Positions 26,656-37,566 of a stretch of DNA of 64,000 nt are shown here, piece by piece (within the stretch, counting starts at the first letter, position 1; every line of letters begins with the position of its first letter). The notes below the pieces were generated by a model. It saw only the letters and a program-made list of their open reading frames with translations. It did not search any database and was not told where the DNA came from. This DNA is from an uncultured Aeriscardovia sp. (GTDB lineage: Bacteria; Actinomycetota; Actinomycetes; Actinomycetales; Bifidobacteriaceae), in NCBI GenBank assembly GCA_903789535.1, contig CAIFES010000003.1, positions 147,054-211,053 of the forward strand, in the 5' to 3' direction. Made by a program: the position numbers and the translations under genes.

Positions 26656-27714
26656 ATGACAATGACGTCACCGATCAGCGCACAGACGCTCGCCGCGCGC
26701 AAAACCCGGCCCGCCAACGTCGCCATCGTCGGCCTGGGGCTCATCGCCCCGCATATGGCCCAGACGCTGAAGGGCATGGAAAAGGACCCGCGCTACAGCT
26801 CGCTCGTGCGGGCCTATGCGGTCGCCACGCACAATAATGTCGAGCGGGCAGAGCAATTCGCCCGCACATGGGGATTCGAGAAGGCCTACGGCTCGTATGA
26901 GGAGCTGTTTGCCGACCCGGACGTCGACATCGTCTATATCGCCACACCGCACCCGTTCCACGAGGCCGAAGCTGTGGCGGCGCTCACCGCCGGCAAGGCG
27001 GTGCTGGTGGAGAAGACGTTCACCGGCGATGCGGCACAGACGCGGACGGTGCTTGAGACGTCACGGCAGAGCGGCAATGCGGCCGTTGAGGCCATCTGGA
27101 CGCGGTTCATGCCCTCGTGCCGGCGCATCAACGAGGTACTGTCCTCCGGCATCATCGGCGACATCAAGGAGATCAACGCCACCCTCTCGTATAACACCAC
27201 CGCGAAGCCGCGCATCCTCGACCCTGCGCTCGGCGGCGGCTCACTGCTCGATGTGGGTGTGTACGGTTTGAACTTCATCGCCATGCTCACTGATGACGCG
27301 CATCCCGAGCGTATCGTCACCTCGGCGGGCATGACCTCGACCGGCGTGGACGCCCATTCGTCCACCGCGCTCTACCTGCCCGGCGGCGTGCTGGCGACGA
27401 TGACCTGCTCCTGCGTGGCGGAGGACGACCGGTTCGGCCTCGTCCATGGCACGAAGGGCTATGCCGTCGTCACCAACATCAACAACCCCGAGCGACTGGA
27501 TATCTACGACGACCAGCATCGTCTCGTGCGCTCCGAGGCGCTCAATCTCGACCAGATCACCGGCTACGAGTATGAGGTGGTCGCCACCGTCCAGGCGTGG
27601 CGCACCGGGCAGATCGAGGCGCCACAGATGCCGCACAGCCAGACGTTGCGGCTGATGGAGCAGATGGACGGGATCCGGGACCAGTGGGGACTGGTCTATC
27701 CGTTCGAGAAATAA
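26656..27714 (+). CDS. Gfo/Idh/MocA-family NAD(P)-dependent oxidoreductase
   Basis: A 352-residue sugar or polyol dehydrogenase-like protein. The N-terminal Rossmann fold starts VAIVGLGLIAPHMAQTL. The conserved VLVEKTF matches the family EKP-type motif, with the usual Pro replaced by Thr. The C-terminal alpha/beta domain contains GGGSLLDVGVYGLNFI, a segment typical of the family where GG.L.D.G.Y precedes the substrate site. The ATG at 26656 follows AAGGAGATCATC; the frame opens 35 codons earlier without a ribosome site. The gene stands alone and the substrate is not deducible. Confidence 0.9.
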   Translation: MTMTSPISAQTLAARKTRPANVAIVGLGLIAPHMAQTLKGMEKDPRYSSLVRAYAVATHNNVERAEQFARTWGFEKAYGSYEELFADPDVDIVYIATPHPFHEAEAVAALTAGKAVLVEKTFTGDAAQTRTVLETSRQSGNAAVEAIWTRFMPSCRRINEVLSSGIIGDIKEINATLSYNTTAKPRILDPALGGGSLLDVGVYGLNFIAMLTDDAHPERIVTSAGMTSTGVDAHSSTALYLPGGVLATMTCSCVAEDDRFGLVHGTKGYAVVTNINNPERLDIYDDQHRLVRSEALNLDQITGYEYEVVATVQAWRTGQIEAPQMPHSQTLRLMEQMDGIRDQWGLVYPFEK

Positions 27715-27724
27715 GCCGCTAGAC

Positions 27725-27754
27725 AGCCCCCGGCGACGGGCGGTGCCGGGGGCT
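27725..27754. terminator. Bidirectional hairpin between convergent genes
   Basis: AGCCCCCGGC and GCCGGGGGCT form a perfect 10-bp stem with a 10-nt loop, midway between two convergent genes. No T run follows on either strand, so termination strength is uncertain. Confidence 0.55.
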
Positions 27755-27761
27755 AGAGGCG

Positions 27762-29780
27762 TCAGTGCTTCTTGAGCGGCACGTACATCTGCTCGTCGAG
27801 CAGACGCGCGTAGCGGCGGATCACCTTCGGGCGGATCACCTTGAGCGAGGCGGACAGCAGCCCGTTGTCCTGCGTGAACCGGTCGGGCAAGATGATGAAC
27901 TTCCTGACCGACTCGGCGCGGGACTCGCCCTCGTTCGCCTTGTCGATGTAGTCCTGCACCTCGGAGCGCACAGCCGCGTTGACGGCCGCCTCCTCCACCG
28001 GCATGTTCTCATCGAGACCGTGTGCCTGCAGCCAGCCTTTGAGCTGGTCCGGGTCGAGGGTGACGAGCGCGGAGACAAACGGGCGCTTGTCACCCAGCAC
28101 GATGGCATTCTCCACGATCGGGCAGCGTTCGATGGCCTCCTGGATCGGCTCCGGTGAGACATTCTTGCCGCCGGCGGTGATGATGAGATCCTTGATGCGC
28201 CCGGTCACGCTGACGAAGCCGTCCGGGGCGATCGTGCCGATGTCGCCAGTGCGGTACCAGCCGTCATCGGTGAAGGAACGCTTCGTCTCGGCATCGTTCT
28301 TGTGGTAGCGGGCCATGTTGGCGATGCCCTTGATCTGCAGCTCGCCCTCCTCGCTCACGCGCACGGAGAAACCGGGGAACGCGGTGCCGCAGGAACCCGG
28401 GTGGATCGGCGCGTCGATCGGAGTGAACACGGCCGGGCCGGTCGTCTCCGTCAGGCCATAGCCCTCGTAGACAGGGATGCCCGCGCCGCGGAAAAAGCCG
28501 AACAGCGCCGGGTCGAGCGGGGCGCCGCCGCACACGAGCCAGCGCGCCCGGCCGCCCAGAAACTCGCGCAGCGGCTTGTACACCATCGGGTCATACATGC
28601 GCCGCAGCGCGTTCGTGGTGGCATGCGCGTGACCGTAGGCACCCATCTCGCGCGTCCAACGCCGGGCCACCTTGGCCGCGTCGGCGAACACATGACCCTG
28701 GAAGCCGTGGCCGGCCTTCTGACTCGCGGCGTTGTAGATCTTCTCGAACACGCGCGGCACGCCGATCATGATGGTCGGGCGGGCCACCTGCAGGTCGGTG
28801 ATGAGCGTGCGGATGGAGGAAGAGATGTAGTCGTGCAGGTCGGCGTTGACGGTGATATAGCAGATCGCGCGGGCGAAGTTGTGCGCCTGCGGCAGGAAGA
28901 GCAACACCGAGCCCTCCGAGAGCAGCTGGGGATTGTAGGCGGCCAGCGACTTTGCCTGATAGCAGAAGTCCTCATGCGTCAGCTCCACGCCCTTGGGTGC
29001 GGCAGTCGAACCGGACGTATAGACGATCGAGCACAGATCGGTCTTGTGCACCCCGTCGATCCGCTCATCCAGCTCGGCGTCGGAGACCGCATGGCCGTAG
29101 GCCTTGACCGCCTCGAGATCACCGGTGTCGAGCGTGAGGATGCGCTCGAGGCCGGGGCAGTCGTCCTTGATGGACTCTGCCTTCTTCTGCATCTCCTCGG
29201 TCTGGACGATGAGCAGGCGCGCGTCCGAGTTCTTGACGATGTTCTCCATCTGCTCAGGCGAATCCGTGTCATAAATGGTGGCGATCACACCGCCGATCGA
29301 CACCACGGCCGCGTCGACAATATTCCACTCATAGCTGGTGGCGCACATGAACGCCACGCCGTCACCCTTCTTGAGCCCCAGATGGATGAAGCCTTTGGCG
29401 GCCTGGCGGATGTCCTCAAGCACCTCGCTGCCCGAACGGTCCGTCCACACGCCGTCCTTGCGGAAGGTGAACAGCGGGCTGTCGGGCAGCCGCTCGGCGC
29501 GCTCGCGGTACAGGTCATAGATGGTATAGGAATCGGGCAGGATCGGCGCACCGAGGGTGGTCGTCTCCATCATCCCCGTCGTCTGGTCGAGGAACGTACG
29601 GGTGGGGTGGCCGCCATCGCCATACTCGATCTCGCTGGGCAGCTCCGGCTCGGGCAGCCGTGCCGGCTCCTCGCCCTCCTCCTGCGAACGGCCCACGAGG
29701 CCTGAGACGGACCCGGCGATCCTGCCGGCGGTCTGTCCCGCACGCGAGATGAGAGAGGCGAACGGATTATTCAACGCCAT
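27762..29780 (-). CDS. Long-chain acyl-CoA synthetase (AMP-binding)
   Basis: A 672-residue ANL-superfamily enzyme that activates fatty acids to acyl-CoA using ATP. The P-loop-like A3 motif is SIVYTSGSTAAPKGVELTH. YEGYGLTETTG (A5), WYRTGDIGTIAPDGF (A7) and ITAGGKNVSPEPIQEAIE (A8/hinge) are intact. The first ~60 residues are an unstructured amphipathic extension. The start at 29780 follows AAGGAGCTGAC; the frame reaches 29810 without support. It resembles actinobacterial FadD15-like proteins that supply membrane-lipid precursors. Single-gene unit, convergent with the oxidoreductase. Confidence 0.93.
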   Translation of the reverse strand: MALNNPFASLISRAGQTAGRIAGSVSGLVGRSQEEGEEPARLPEPELPSEIEYGDGGHPTRTFLDQTTGMMETTTLGAPILPDSYTIYDLYRERAERLPDSPLFTFRKDGVWTDRSGSEVLEDIRQAAKGFIHLGLKKGDGVAFMCATSYEWNIVDAAVVSIGGVIATIYDTDSPEQMENIVKNSDARLLIVQTEEMQKKAESIKDDCPGLERILTLDTGDLEAVKAYGHAVSDAELDERIDGVHKTDLCSIVYTSGSTAAPKGVELTHEDFCYQAKSLAAYNPQLLSEGSVLLFLPQAHNFARAICYITVNADLHDYISSSIRTLITDLQVARPTIMIGVPRVFEKIYNAASQKAGHGFQGHVFADAAKVARRWTREMGAYGHAHATTNALRRMYDPMVYKPLREFLGGRARWLVCGGAPLDPALFGFFRGAGIPVYEGYGLTETTGPAVFTPIDAPIHPGSCGTAFPGFSVRVSEEGELQIKGIANMARYHKNDAETKRSFTDDGWYRTGDIGTIAPDGFVSVTGRIKDLIITAGGKNVSPEPIQEAIERCPIVENAIVLGDKRPFVSALVTLDPDQLKGWLQAHGLDENMPVEEAAVNAAVRSEVQDYIDKANEGESRAESVRKFIILPDRFTQDNGLLSASLKVIRPKVIRRYARLLDEQMYVPLKKH

Positions 29781-30046
29781 GTCAGCTCCTTGCTCCCCGG
29801 GGAGGATCATGGCCTCCCGATTCGGACTGATCTCACCTTAAGACCCCCGCTTCGCCTACGCGAGCGTAAGGTCCGCCCATCGGCGGCCGGTCTTCTTGTT
29901 CAGACTGCCGTCTAATATGTCGCTCGCAACGCTTTGGCGAGGGGACGCGATCCCGTTATCGACTCAGCAGGCACAATTCCGCGGCACTGTCACGGTCTGT
30001 TTCCTGGTCTCCTCGCATTGTGGCGAGTCAAGAAAGAAGGAAACAA

Positions 30047-30688
30047 ATGGCAGAGCCAATCAAGCTCCAGGGCGAGCCCCGCACCGCGTTCGGCAAGGGT
30101 GTGGCACGTCGTCTCCGCGTGGCCGGCAAGGTCCCGGCCTCCATCTACGCCGGCGGCAAGCAGCCGGTCTTCCTGCAGCTCTCGCAGCAGGATCTGCGCA
30201 ACGCGCTGCGTCACACCAACGCCGTCTACGACCTCAGCTTCGGCGATGAGGAGCATCTCGCCGTCGTCAAGGACGTCCAGCGCAACCCGATCAAGCGCAT
30301 CGTCGAGCACGTCGACTTCTATGAGGTCAAGGCCGGCGAGAAGATCGATGTCGTTGTGCCGATCTTCATCCACGGTCTGACCAAGGGCACCGGCGTCGCC
30401 TTCATCGACGTCCAGGAGCTCCACGTGCGCGCCGACGTCTCCAACCTGCCGGATCGCTTCGACCTCTCCGTCGACGGCCTGCAGGCAGGTGACGAGATCC
30501 ATGCCGGCGACATCGAGCTGCCCGAGGGTGCCGAGCTCGTCGACATCGACCCGAAGACCACCGTCGTCTCCGTGACCGTCCCGCAGGAGGAGGCCGCCCC
30601 GACCCCGGCGCAGTCCGTGCCGAGTGAGGTCGCCACCGCCGAGGGCGAGACCGCCCCTGCAGCGGCCAGCGCCTCCGACTCCGAGTGA
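30047..30688 (+). CDS. rplY: 50S ribosomal protein L25 (CTC form)
   Basis: A 213-residue 5S-rRNA-binding protein of the long CTC type. Residues ~1-95 are the L25 domain (GEPRTAFGKGVARRLRVAGK; DFYEVKAGEKI) and ~96-185 the TL5/CTC beta domain (VDVVVPIFIHGLTKGTGVAF). A short Ala/Glu/Pro-rich tail ends the protein. The start ATG at 30047 follows AAGAAGGAAACAA. A TAATAT hexamer at 29913-29918 may be the -10, and an ACCTTA...TAAGGT inverted repeat lies at 29835-29872. S20 follows 64 bp later. Confidence 0.96.
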   Translation: MAEPIKLQGEPRTAFGKGVARRLRVAGKVPASIYAGGKQPVFLQLSQQDLRNALRHTNAVYDLSFGDEEHLAVVKDVQRNPIKRIVEHVDFYEVKAGEKIDVVVPIFIHGLTKGTGVAFIDVQELHVRADVSNLPDRFDLSVDGLQAGDEIHAGDIELPEGAELVDIDPKTTVVSVTVPQEEAAPTPAQSVPSEVATAEGETAPAAASASDSE

Positions 30689-30752
30689 GCCTCGCGGCCT
30701 GAACGCCGCAATCACAATCACAGACAAACGTTAGATAATCAGGAGTCATCCA

Positions 30753-31013
30753 ATGGCTAACATCAAGCAGCAGAAGAAGCGCGTGATCACGAACGAGAAG
30801 CGTCACCTGCGCAACGTCGCCGTCAAGAGCGAGCTTAAGACCCAGGTGCGCAGGGTGCGCGAGGCTATCGAGGCCGGTGACAAGGAGGCCGCCCAGAAGC
30901 AGCTCCTCGTCGCCTCCAAGGCCCTCGACAAGGCCGCCGGCCGTGGTTTCATCCACAAGAACCAGGCCGCCGAGCGCAAGTCGAAGCTCGCCAAGGCCGT
31001 CAACAATCTCTGA
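30753..31013 (+). CDS. rpsT: 30S ribosomal protein S20
   Basis: An 86-residue basic, all-helical protein that binds 16S rRNA and stabilises the 30S body. The family pattern is clear: [20 protein letters not shown] at the start, [18 protein letters not shown] in the middle, and [20 protein letters not shown] near the end. Full length. The start follows AGGAGTCATCCA. An intrinsic terminator lies 100 bp downstream. Confidence 0.98.
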   Translation: MANIKQQKKRVITNEKRHLRNVAVKSELKTQVRRVREAIEAGDKEAAQKQLLVASKALDKAAGRGFIHKNQAAERKSKLAKAVNNL

Positions 31014-31113
31014 GAGGCTTCCGGCCGATCTGCCCAATCTTTCAGACAGCAGTTTTGACCGATCTTTCTGATTGATTTTGTGACGGTTGGTCCTTGCAGA
31101 GACTGACACAAGC

Positions 31114-31153
31114 AGCCCCGCGCAGACATCTCACCTGCCTGCGCGGGGCTTTT
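31114..31153 (+). terminator. Intrinsic terminator after S20
   Basis: AGCCCCGCGCAG and CTGCGCGGGGCT form a perfect 12-bp stem with a 13-nt loop; the 3' arm runs straight into TTTT. Confidence 0.9.
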
Positions 31154-31287
31154 GTGATAGTGAATCGCCTGTCAGGCTCAGACGTCAGAGGCACGGCTTT
31201 TGATGCCGGTAGAATAGGCGTGTCGCAGACAGGTACGCATATCAGCGCCGGGCGCACACAAGCCAGACACACACGAGGAAGGACGAG

Positions 31288-33182
<1,895 letters not shown>

Positions 33183-33186
<4 letters not shown>

Positions 33187-34931
33187 TGGCCGGTTCTGGC
33201 AAGAAGGGTCCCACGGCTGATTCGGCCCGCGGGAATTCCTCCGGGGATGCGGACGGGCAGAGAGTGGATCGCCGGCAGAAAGCACAGGATCGGCGGGAAC
33301 GGCTCATCGCCGAGCATCGTGCGGAGGCGGCCTCGCATACCTTCGAGACGTCCGACGAGGTGGTGATCGACGGCAACGCGTTCCTCAAACCGACGGCTGC
33401 GACAAAAGAGGAGGAGGAAACTGCCTCTTCTGCGTCCGTCGTATCGGTCGGAGAACCGTCCTCGTCCACACTCTCCGGCGCACAGATGCCCGGATGGCAG
33501 CTGCCGCAGATCGGTGGGGAGGACTGGCAGGAGAACCCCGATCCGGTGGCCGAGTCCGATCCGCTGGAGAAGGCGCGGGTGCGTCTGGCCGCCCTTGAGG
33601 GCAAATCCGCACTGATGGCGCGCGGTGGCGCGGGTGCCGGCGGTTTTTCGCGCACGCTCTCCGCGCGTGCGGAGGAGGAGGTGCGTCATGACCAGTGTGC
33701 GCAGGGCCGGCGCGTGGCCGTGTATGACGAGCATCTGCATGCCGAGGGGCATGCCCTTCCGCCATTCGAGGTGTACGTGCATATGCCGTATTGTTATCGA
33801 CGGTGTGGATACTGCGATTTCAATACGTATGTGACGCAGGATTTCGGTGAGGGCGCGTCCCAACGCGACTATGCGGCGACGGCCGTGCAGGAGATGCGGC
33901 GTCTGCGACTGTGGCAGGAGATGACCGGCCAGCCCTCACGTCTCGCCTCGACGGTCTACTTCGGTGGCGGCACGCCCACGCTGCTGCCCACGCGCGATCT
34001 TGCCGCCATGCTACGTGAGATCCAAACGCTGTGGGGGCTCGCGCCCGGTGTCGAGGTGACGACGGAGGCCAACCCCGACACCGTCAGCGCTGCCTCGATC
34101 CGTCAGCTTGCGGATGCGGGCTTTACACGTCTGTCGCTCGGCATGCAGTCGGCAGTGCCGCATGTGCTCAAAACGCTCGACCGTACGCACCGGCAGAAGA
34201 ACGTCGAACTGGCCGTCAGATGGGCGAAGAACGCAGGGCTCTCCACCTCCGTCGACCTCATCTACGGCACGCCAGGCGAGTCGATGGACGACTGGCGCAC
34301 GAGCCTCGAGGCGGCGATCAGCCTCGGCACCGACCACATCTCCTGCTATGCGCTCACGCTCGCCCCGCAGACCCGTATGGGCCGGCAGGTCAAAAGCGGG
34401 GAAATTGCCCCGCCGAGCGATGATGACGAGGCTGCCAAATATCGGCTCGCCGACGAACTGCTCTCCGCCGCCGGCTACCGCTGGTATGAGATCAGCAACT
34501 GGGCAAAGCCCGGCAAGGAGGACCGCCACAACCTCGGCTATTGGCGAGGTGCCGACTGGGCGGGGATCGGGCCGGGCGCGCATGCGCATTACGGCCGACT
34601 GCGCACATGGGACAGCCGCCATCCGCTTGTATGGACCCGGCAGATCCGTCGGCAGATCCTGCCGTGGGCCGGCAGCGAATGGGTGGACGACACAGAGAAC
34701 GTCGAGGAGACGGTGATGCTCGGCCTTCGCCTGAGGGAGGGCCTGTCACTCGACCGTGTGGCGCAGACGGCCGGCATGCCTGTGGGCGCGGCCACGCTCG
34801 AACGCCTGCAGGCCGAGGACCTGATCGAACGGTTCGACGGCCCTGACGGTGAGCCGCGGATACGGCCGACGCTGCGCGGCCGGCTGCTCAACGACGCCGT
34901 CATCTCCGTCGTCCTCGACGATCTGCTCTGA
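33183..34931 (+). CDS. hemW: HemW-like radical SAM protein with long N-terminal extension
   Basis: A 582-residue protein of the HemW/HemN-like group, linked to haem trafficking in other bacteria. The radical SAM cluster is [13 protein letters not shown] (Cys204, Cys208, Cys211). [14 protein letters not shown] and TEANPDTVS are HemW/HemN hallmarks, and a HemN_C domain ends the protein. HemW is normally ~380-400 residues. Here ~185 hydrophilic residues rich in Ser, Glu and Arg precede the core with no known domain. The start overlaps lepA (ATGA); an ATG at 33186 is equally possible. The gene follows lepA as in many actinobacteria. Confidence 0.92.
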
Positions 34932-34936
34932 TCCGA

Positions 34937-34975
34937 TCCGTGCTGATTGGTGGTACTCCGTGCTGATTGGTGGTA
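34937..34975. repeat. Tandem 19-bp repeat TCCGTGCTGATTGGTGGTA
   Basis: Two identical 19-bp copies with a 20-bp period (34937-34955, 34957-34975). They end 10 bp before a -10-like TAGAAT (34985-34990). The second copy covers the expected -35 region, so the repeat may be a regulator site or a recent duplication of promoter sequence. Confidence 0.7.
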
Positions 34976-35059
34976 TGCACGGCGTAGAATCAAGACAGAT
35001 TGTGTGTGGCAGGGGATTGTACGGTCGTCTGTCGTCATCTGTCGTCAAAAGGGGAGCAC

Positions 35060-35491
35060 ATGCCGAACAGGGCTCAGCGCCGCGCCAACGCGCGACGGAA
35101 GAATGATATGAACGGCGAGCGCCGCGCCAGCGACCAGGGCCTCTTCGAGGCGAAGGCCGATGCCGTCGCCGAGGGCCGCAAGGGCGTGTGGCGTCCTTCC
35201 CGCGTCGAGCCCGTCGAGCAGGTGCGTCATGAGCTGACGCCGCAGGAGAAGGATGCGCAGGCCAAGGTTTCCGCCCGCACCACCGGCTGGGGCATCGCCA
35301 AGCTCATCAGCTGGCTGCTCATCGTCCTCTCCTCGCTTGCCTTCCTCATCCTCATGTGGATCCCGGGGCTGCCGATGTGGGCCATCCTGACCGTCACCAT
35401 CGTCTTCGGTCTGGGTGTGCTGAGCCTGTTCATCGTGCGCAGCCCGCACGATGTGAACCCGTATCTCGACGCCAACGGCACCGCCGTCTGA
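35060..35491 (+). CDS. Small two-helix membrane protein, function unknown
   Basis: A 143-residue protein. The first ~75 residues are basic and polar (MPNRAQRRANARRKND, followed by a charged stretch). Two hydrophobic helices then form a hairpin (ISWLLIVLSSLAFLILMWI and MWAILTVTIVFGLGVLSLFI), and a short C-terminus ends with DVNPYLDANGTAV. I do not recognise the family. The ATG at 35060 follows AAAAGGGGAGCAC, with a candidate TAGAAT -10 at 34985. Its own terminator follows, so it is probably a single-gene unit. Confidence 0.8.
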   Translation: MPNRAQRRANARRKNDMNGERRASDQGLFEAKADAVAEGRKGVWRPSRVEPVEQVRHELTPQEKDAQAKVSARTTGWGIAKLISWLLIVLSSLAFLILMWIPGLPMWAILTVTIVFGLGVLSLFIVRSPHDVNPYLDANGTAV

Positions 35492-35523
35492 TCCGTCCGG
35501 GGACGGCGGATATCCCGCCGGTC

Positions 35524-35561
35524 AGGGCAGGCACGCGTGTGTCTGCCCTTTTCTGTTTTTT
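35524..35561 (+). terminator. Intrinsic terminator
   Basis: AGGGCAG and CTGCCCT form a 7-bp stem around a CACGCGTG-containing loop, followed by TTTCTGTTTTTT. It closes the small membrane protein gene. Confidence 0.8.
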
Positions 35562-35660
35562 GGCCGCGCAGACCGCGTACTCCGGTTGCCCATCGGACCG
35601 GACACAGCGCGAACCATCGCACATCCGGGCAGACGGCGAATGTACCGCGGACTGACGCCC

Positions 35661-35696
35661 GGCAGGAAACAGACATCCGGCAGGAACACAAGCATC
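35661..35696. repeat. Imperfect 18-bp tandem repeats before ABC exporter
   Basis: GGCAGGAAACAGACATCC and GGCAGGAACACAAGCATC lie end to end, with a partial third copy after 35696. They sit in the leader of the exporter operon; the rest of that gap is featureless. Confidence 0.5.
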
Positions 35697-35754
35697 AGGA
35701 ACATCTGACACCGGCACCCCGCGGCACGGGGCACCGGACGAAAGCGAGATTTGC

Positions 35755-37566
35755 ATGCTGCGACTTCTGGGACGATACCTGCGGCCCTATTGGGGACAGG
35801 TCGTGATCCTGACCGTCTTCCAGATCCTCCAGGCGTTCCTCAACCTCTACCTGCCCAATCTGCAGGCCGCCGTCATCGACGAGGGAGTGGCGAAAGGAAA
35901 CATGTCGGCGATCTACTCGACCGGCATCGGCATGCTCGTCATCTCGTTCTTCCAGGTCATCGCCGCCGTCGCCGCGCTGTGGCTCGCCTCGCGCATCTCC
36001 GCGCGCCTGGCCTATGAGCTGCGCCGTGATTTCTTCGGCGCGGTGGAGACATTCAGTCTCGCCGAGCTCGACCGCTTCTCCGCCGGCTCGCTCATCACGC
36101 GCACCACCAACGACGTGCAGCAGGTCCAGCAGACGTTCATGCAGTCCACGCTCTTCGTGCTCCAGGCGCCGGTCATGCTCATCGGCGGCCTGGTGATGGC
36201 CATCCGCCAGGACGCCCCGCTCTCGCTCTCGTTCCTCGTCATCATCCCCATCATCCTCGTGGTGGCCGGCGCGGTGCTCGGCTCGCTCGGACCGCTGTTC
36301 GGCACGCTGCAGAAAAAGCTCGACGACCTCAACCGCGTGATCCGCGAGCAGGTCACCGGGGTGCGCGTGATCCGCGCCTTCACGCGCGAGGAGACCGAGA
36401 CGAAGCGCTTCGGCACGGTCAACAAGGCCACCGACCGCGTGCTCATGCGTGTGGGCGTTCTCATCAGCTGCGCCATCCCGGTGATGTGGTTCATCGTCAA
36501 CATGGCCTCGCTGGCCATCATGTGGTTCGGCGGCAGACGCGTGGAGCAGGGCGCCATGCAGATCGGCTCGCTGCAGGCGTTCATCCAGTACCTCATGATC
36601 ATGCTCATGGGACTCATGCAGGCGGCCATGATGTCGGTGATGATCCCGCGCGCCGCCGTCTCCGGCAGGCGCATCAAGGCGGTGATCGACACGAAGCCCG
36701 ACATCGCCGCGCCGCAGACACCGTATACGCCGCAGGGCGGGCATATCAGCGGCAAGATCGAGTTCCGCGACGTGAGCTTCGCCTATCCCGGCGCCCAGGA
36801 ACCGGTCCTCTCGCACATCAGCTTCACCGCACGGCCGGGCCAGACAACCGCCTTCATCGGCTCGACCGGCTCGGGCAAATCCTCCATCCTGCGCCTGGCG
36901 ACGCGCATGTACGACGTCACGGGCGGCCAGGTGCTCGTCGACGGCCATGACATCCGCGACTATGACCCGCAGGCCCTGCTGCGCAACTATGGCATGGTGC
37001 CGCAGACCGCCGTGCTCTTCAGCGGCACGCTGCGCGACAATATGCGCTACGGCAAGGACGACGCCACCGACGAGGAGATCTGGAAGGCCCTGACGATCGC
37101 CCAGGCGGCCGATTTCGTGCGCGACATCCCCGAAGGGCTCGACGCGCATGTGGCCGAGGGCGGCACCAACTTCTCCGGCGGGCAGAAGCAGCGCCTGGCC
37201 ATGGCACGAGCAATCCTGCGCGACCCGCGCGTCTACACGTTCGACGACTCGTTCAGCGCGCTCGACATGGCCACCGACCGTCGGCTCCGAGAAGCACTGC
37301 GTCCGGTCACGCGTCGCTCCACCGTTCTGCTCGTCGCCCAGCGCGCCTCCTCGATCCGTGACGCCGAGCAGATCATCGTCCTCGACGACGGGCGCATCAG
37401 CGGCATCGGCACGCACGAGCAGCTCATGGCCACCAACACCGTCTACCAGCAGATCGTGCGCTCGCAAGGTGGCGATCATGCCGGCGAGATACCGCAGGGC
37501 CGCGATCAAGCCGGACAGGATGCTGCCGCCGACAGTCGGCCCACGAGCGGAAAGGAGGCCCGCTGA
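35755..37566 (+). CDS. ABC exporter half-transporter, degenerate-site subunit
   Basis: A 603-residue type IV ABC exporter with six membrane helices followed by a nucleotide-binding domain. Walker A is GSTGSGKSS (~369), the Q loop MVPQTAVLF and the signature NFSGGQKQRLAMARA. Walker B is TFDDSFSALD: the catalytic Glu position is Asp498. This substitution is characteristic of the degenerate-site partner in heterodimeric exporters (TM287/288-like), so it pairs with the next gene. The ATG has only a weak ribosome site (GCGAGATTTGC). Stop and next start overlap (TGATG). Substrate unknown. Confidence 0.92.
   Translation: MLRLLGRYLRPYWGQVVILTVFQILQAFLNLYLPNLQAAVIDEGVAKGNMSAIYSTGIGMLVISFFQVIAAVAALWLASRISARLAYELRRDFFGAVETFSLAELDRFSAGSLITRTTNDVQQVQQTFMQSTLFVLQAPVMLIGGLVMAIRQDAPLSLSFLVIIPIILVVAGAVLGSLGPLFGTLQKKLDDLNRVIREQVTGVRVIRAFTREETETKRFGTVNKATDRVLMRVGVLISCAIPVMWFIVNMASLAIMWFGGRRVEQGAMQIGSLQAFIQYLMIMLMGLMQAAMMSVMIPRAAVSGRRIKAVIDTKPDIAAPQTPYTPQGGHISGKIEFRDVSFAYPGAQEPVLSHISFTARPGQTTAFIGSTGSGKSSILRLATRMYDVTGGQVLVDGHDIRDYDPQALLRNYGMVPQTAVLFSGTLRDNMRYGKDDATDEEIWKALTIAQAADFVRDIPEGLDAHVAEGGTNFSGGQKQRLAMARAILRDPRVYTFDDSFSALDMATDRRLREALRPVTRRSTVLLVAQRASSIRDAEQIIVLDDGRISGIGTHEQLMATNTVYQQIVRSQGGDHAGEIPQGRDQAGQDAAADSRPTSGKEAR

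Noticed and set aside
34937..34975. CRISPR array
   Set aside because: Only two identical units with a single-base gap and no spacers; the other repeats in the window also lack array structure.
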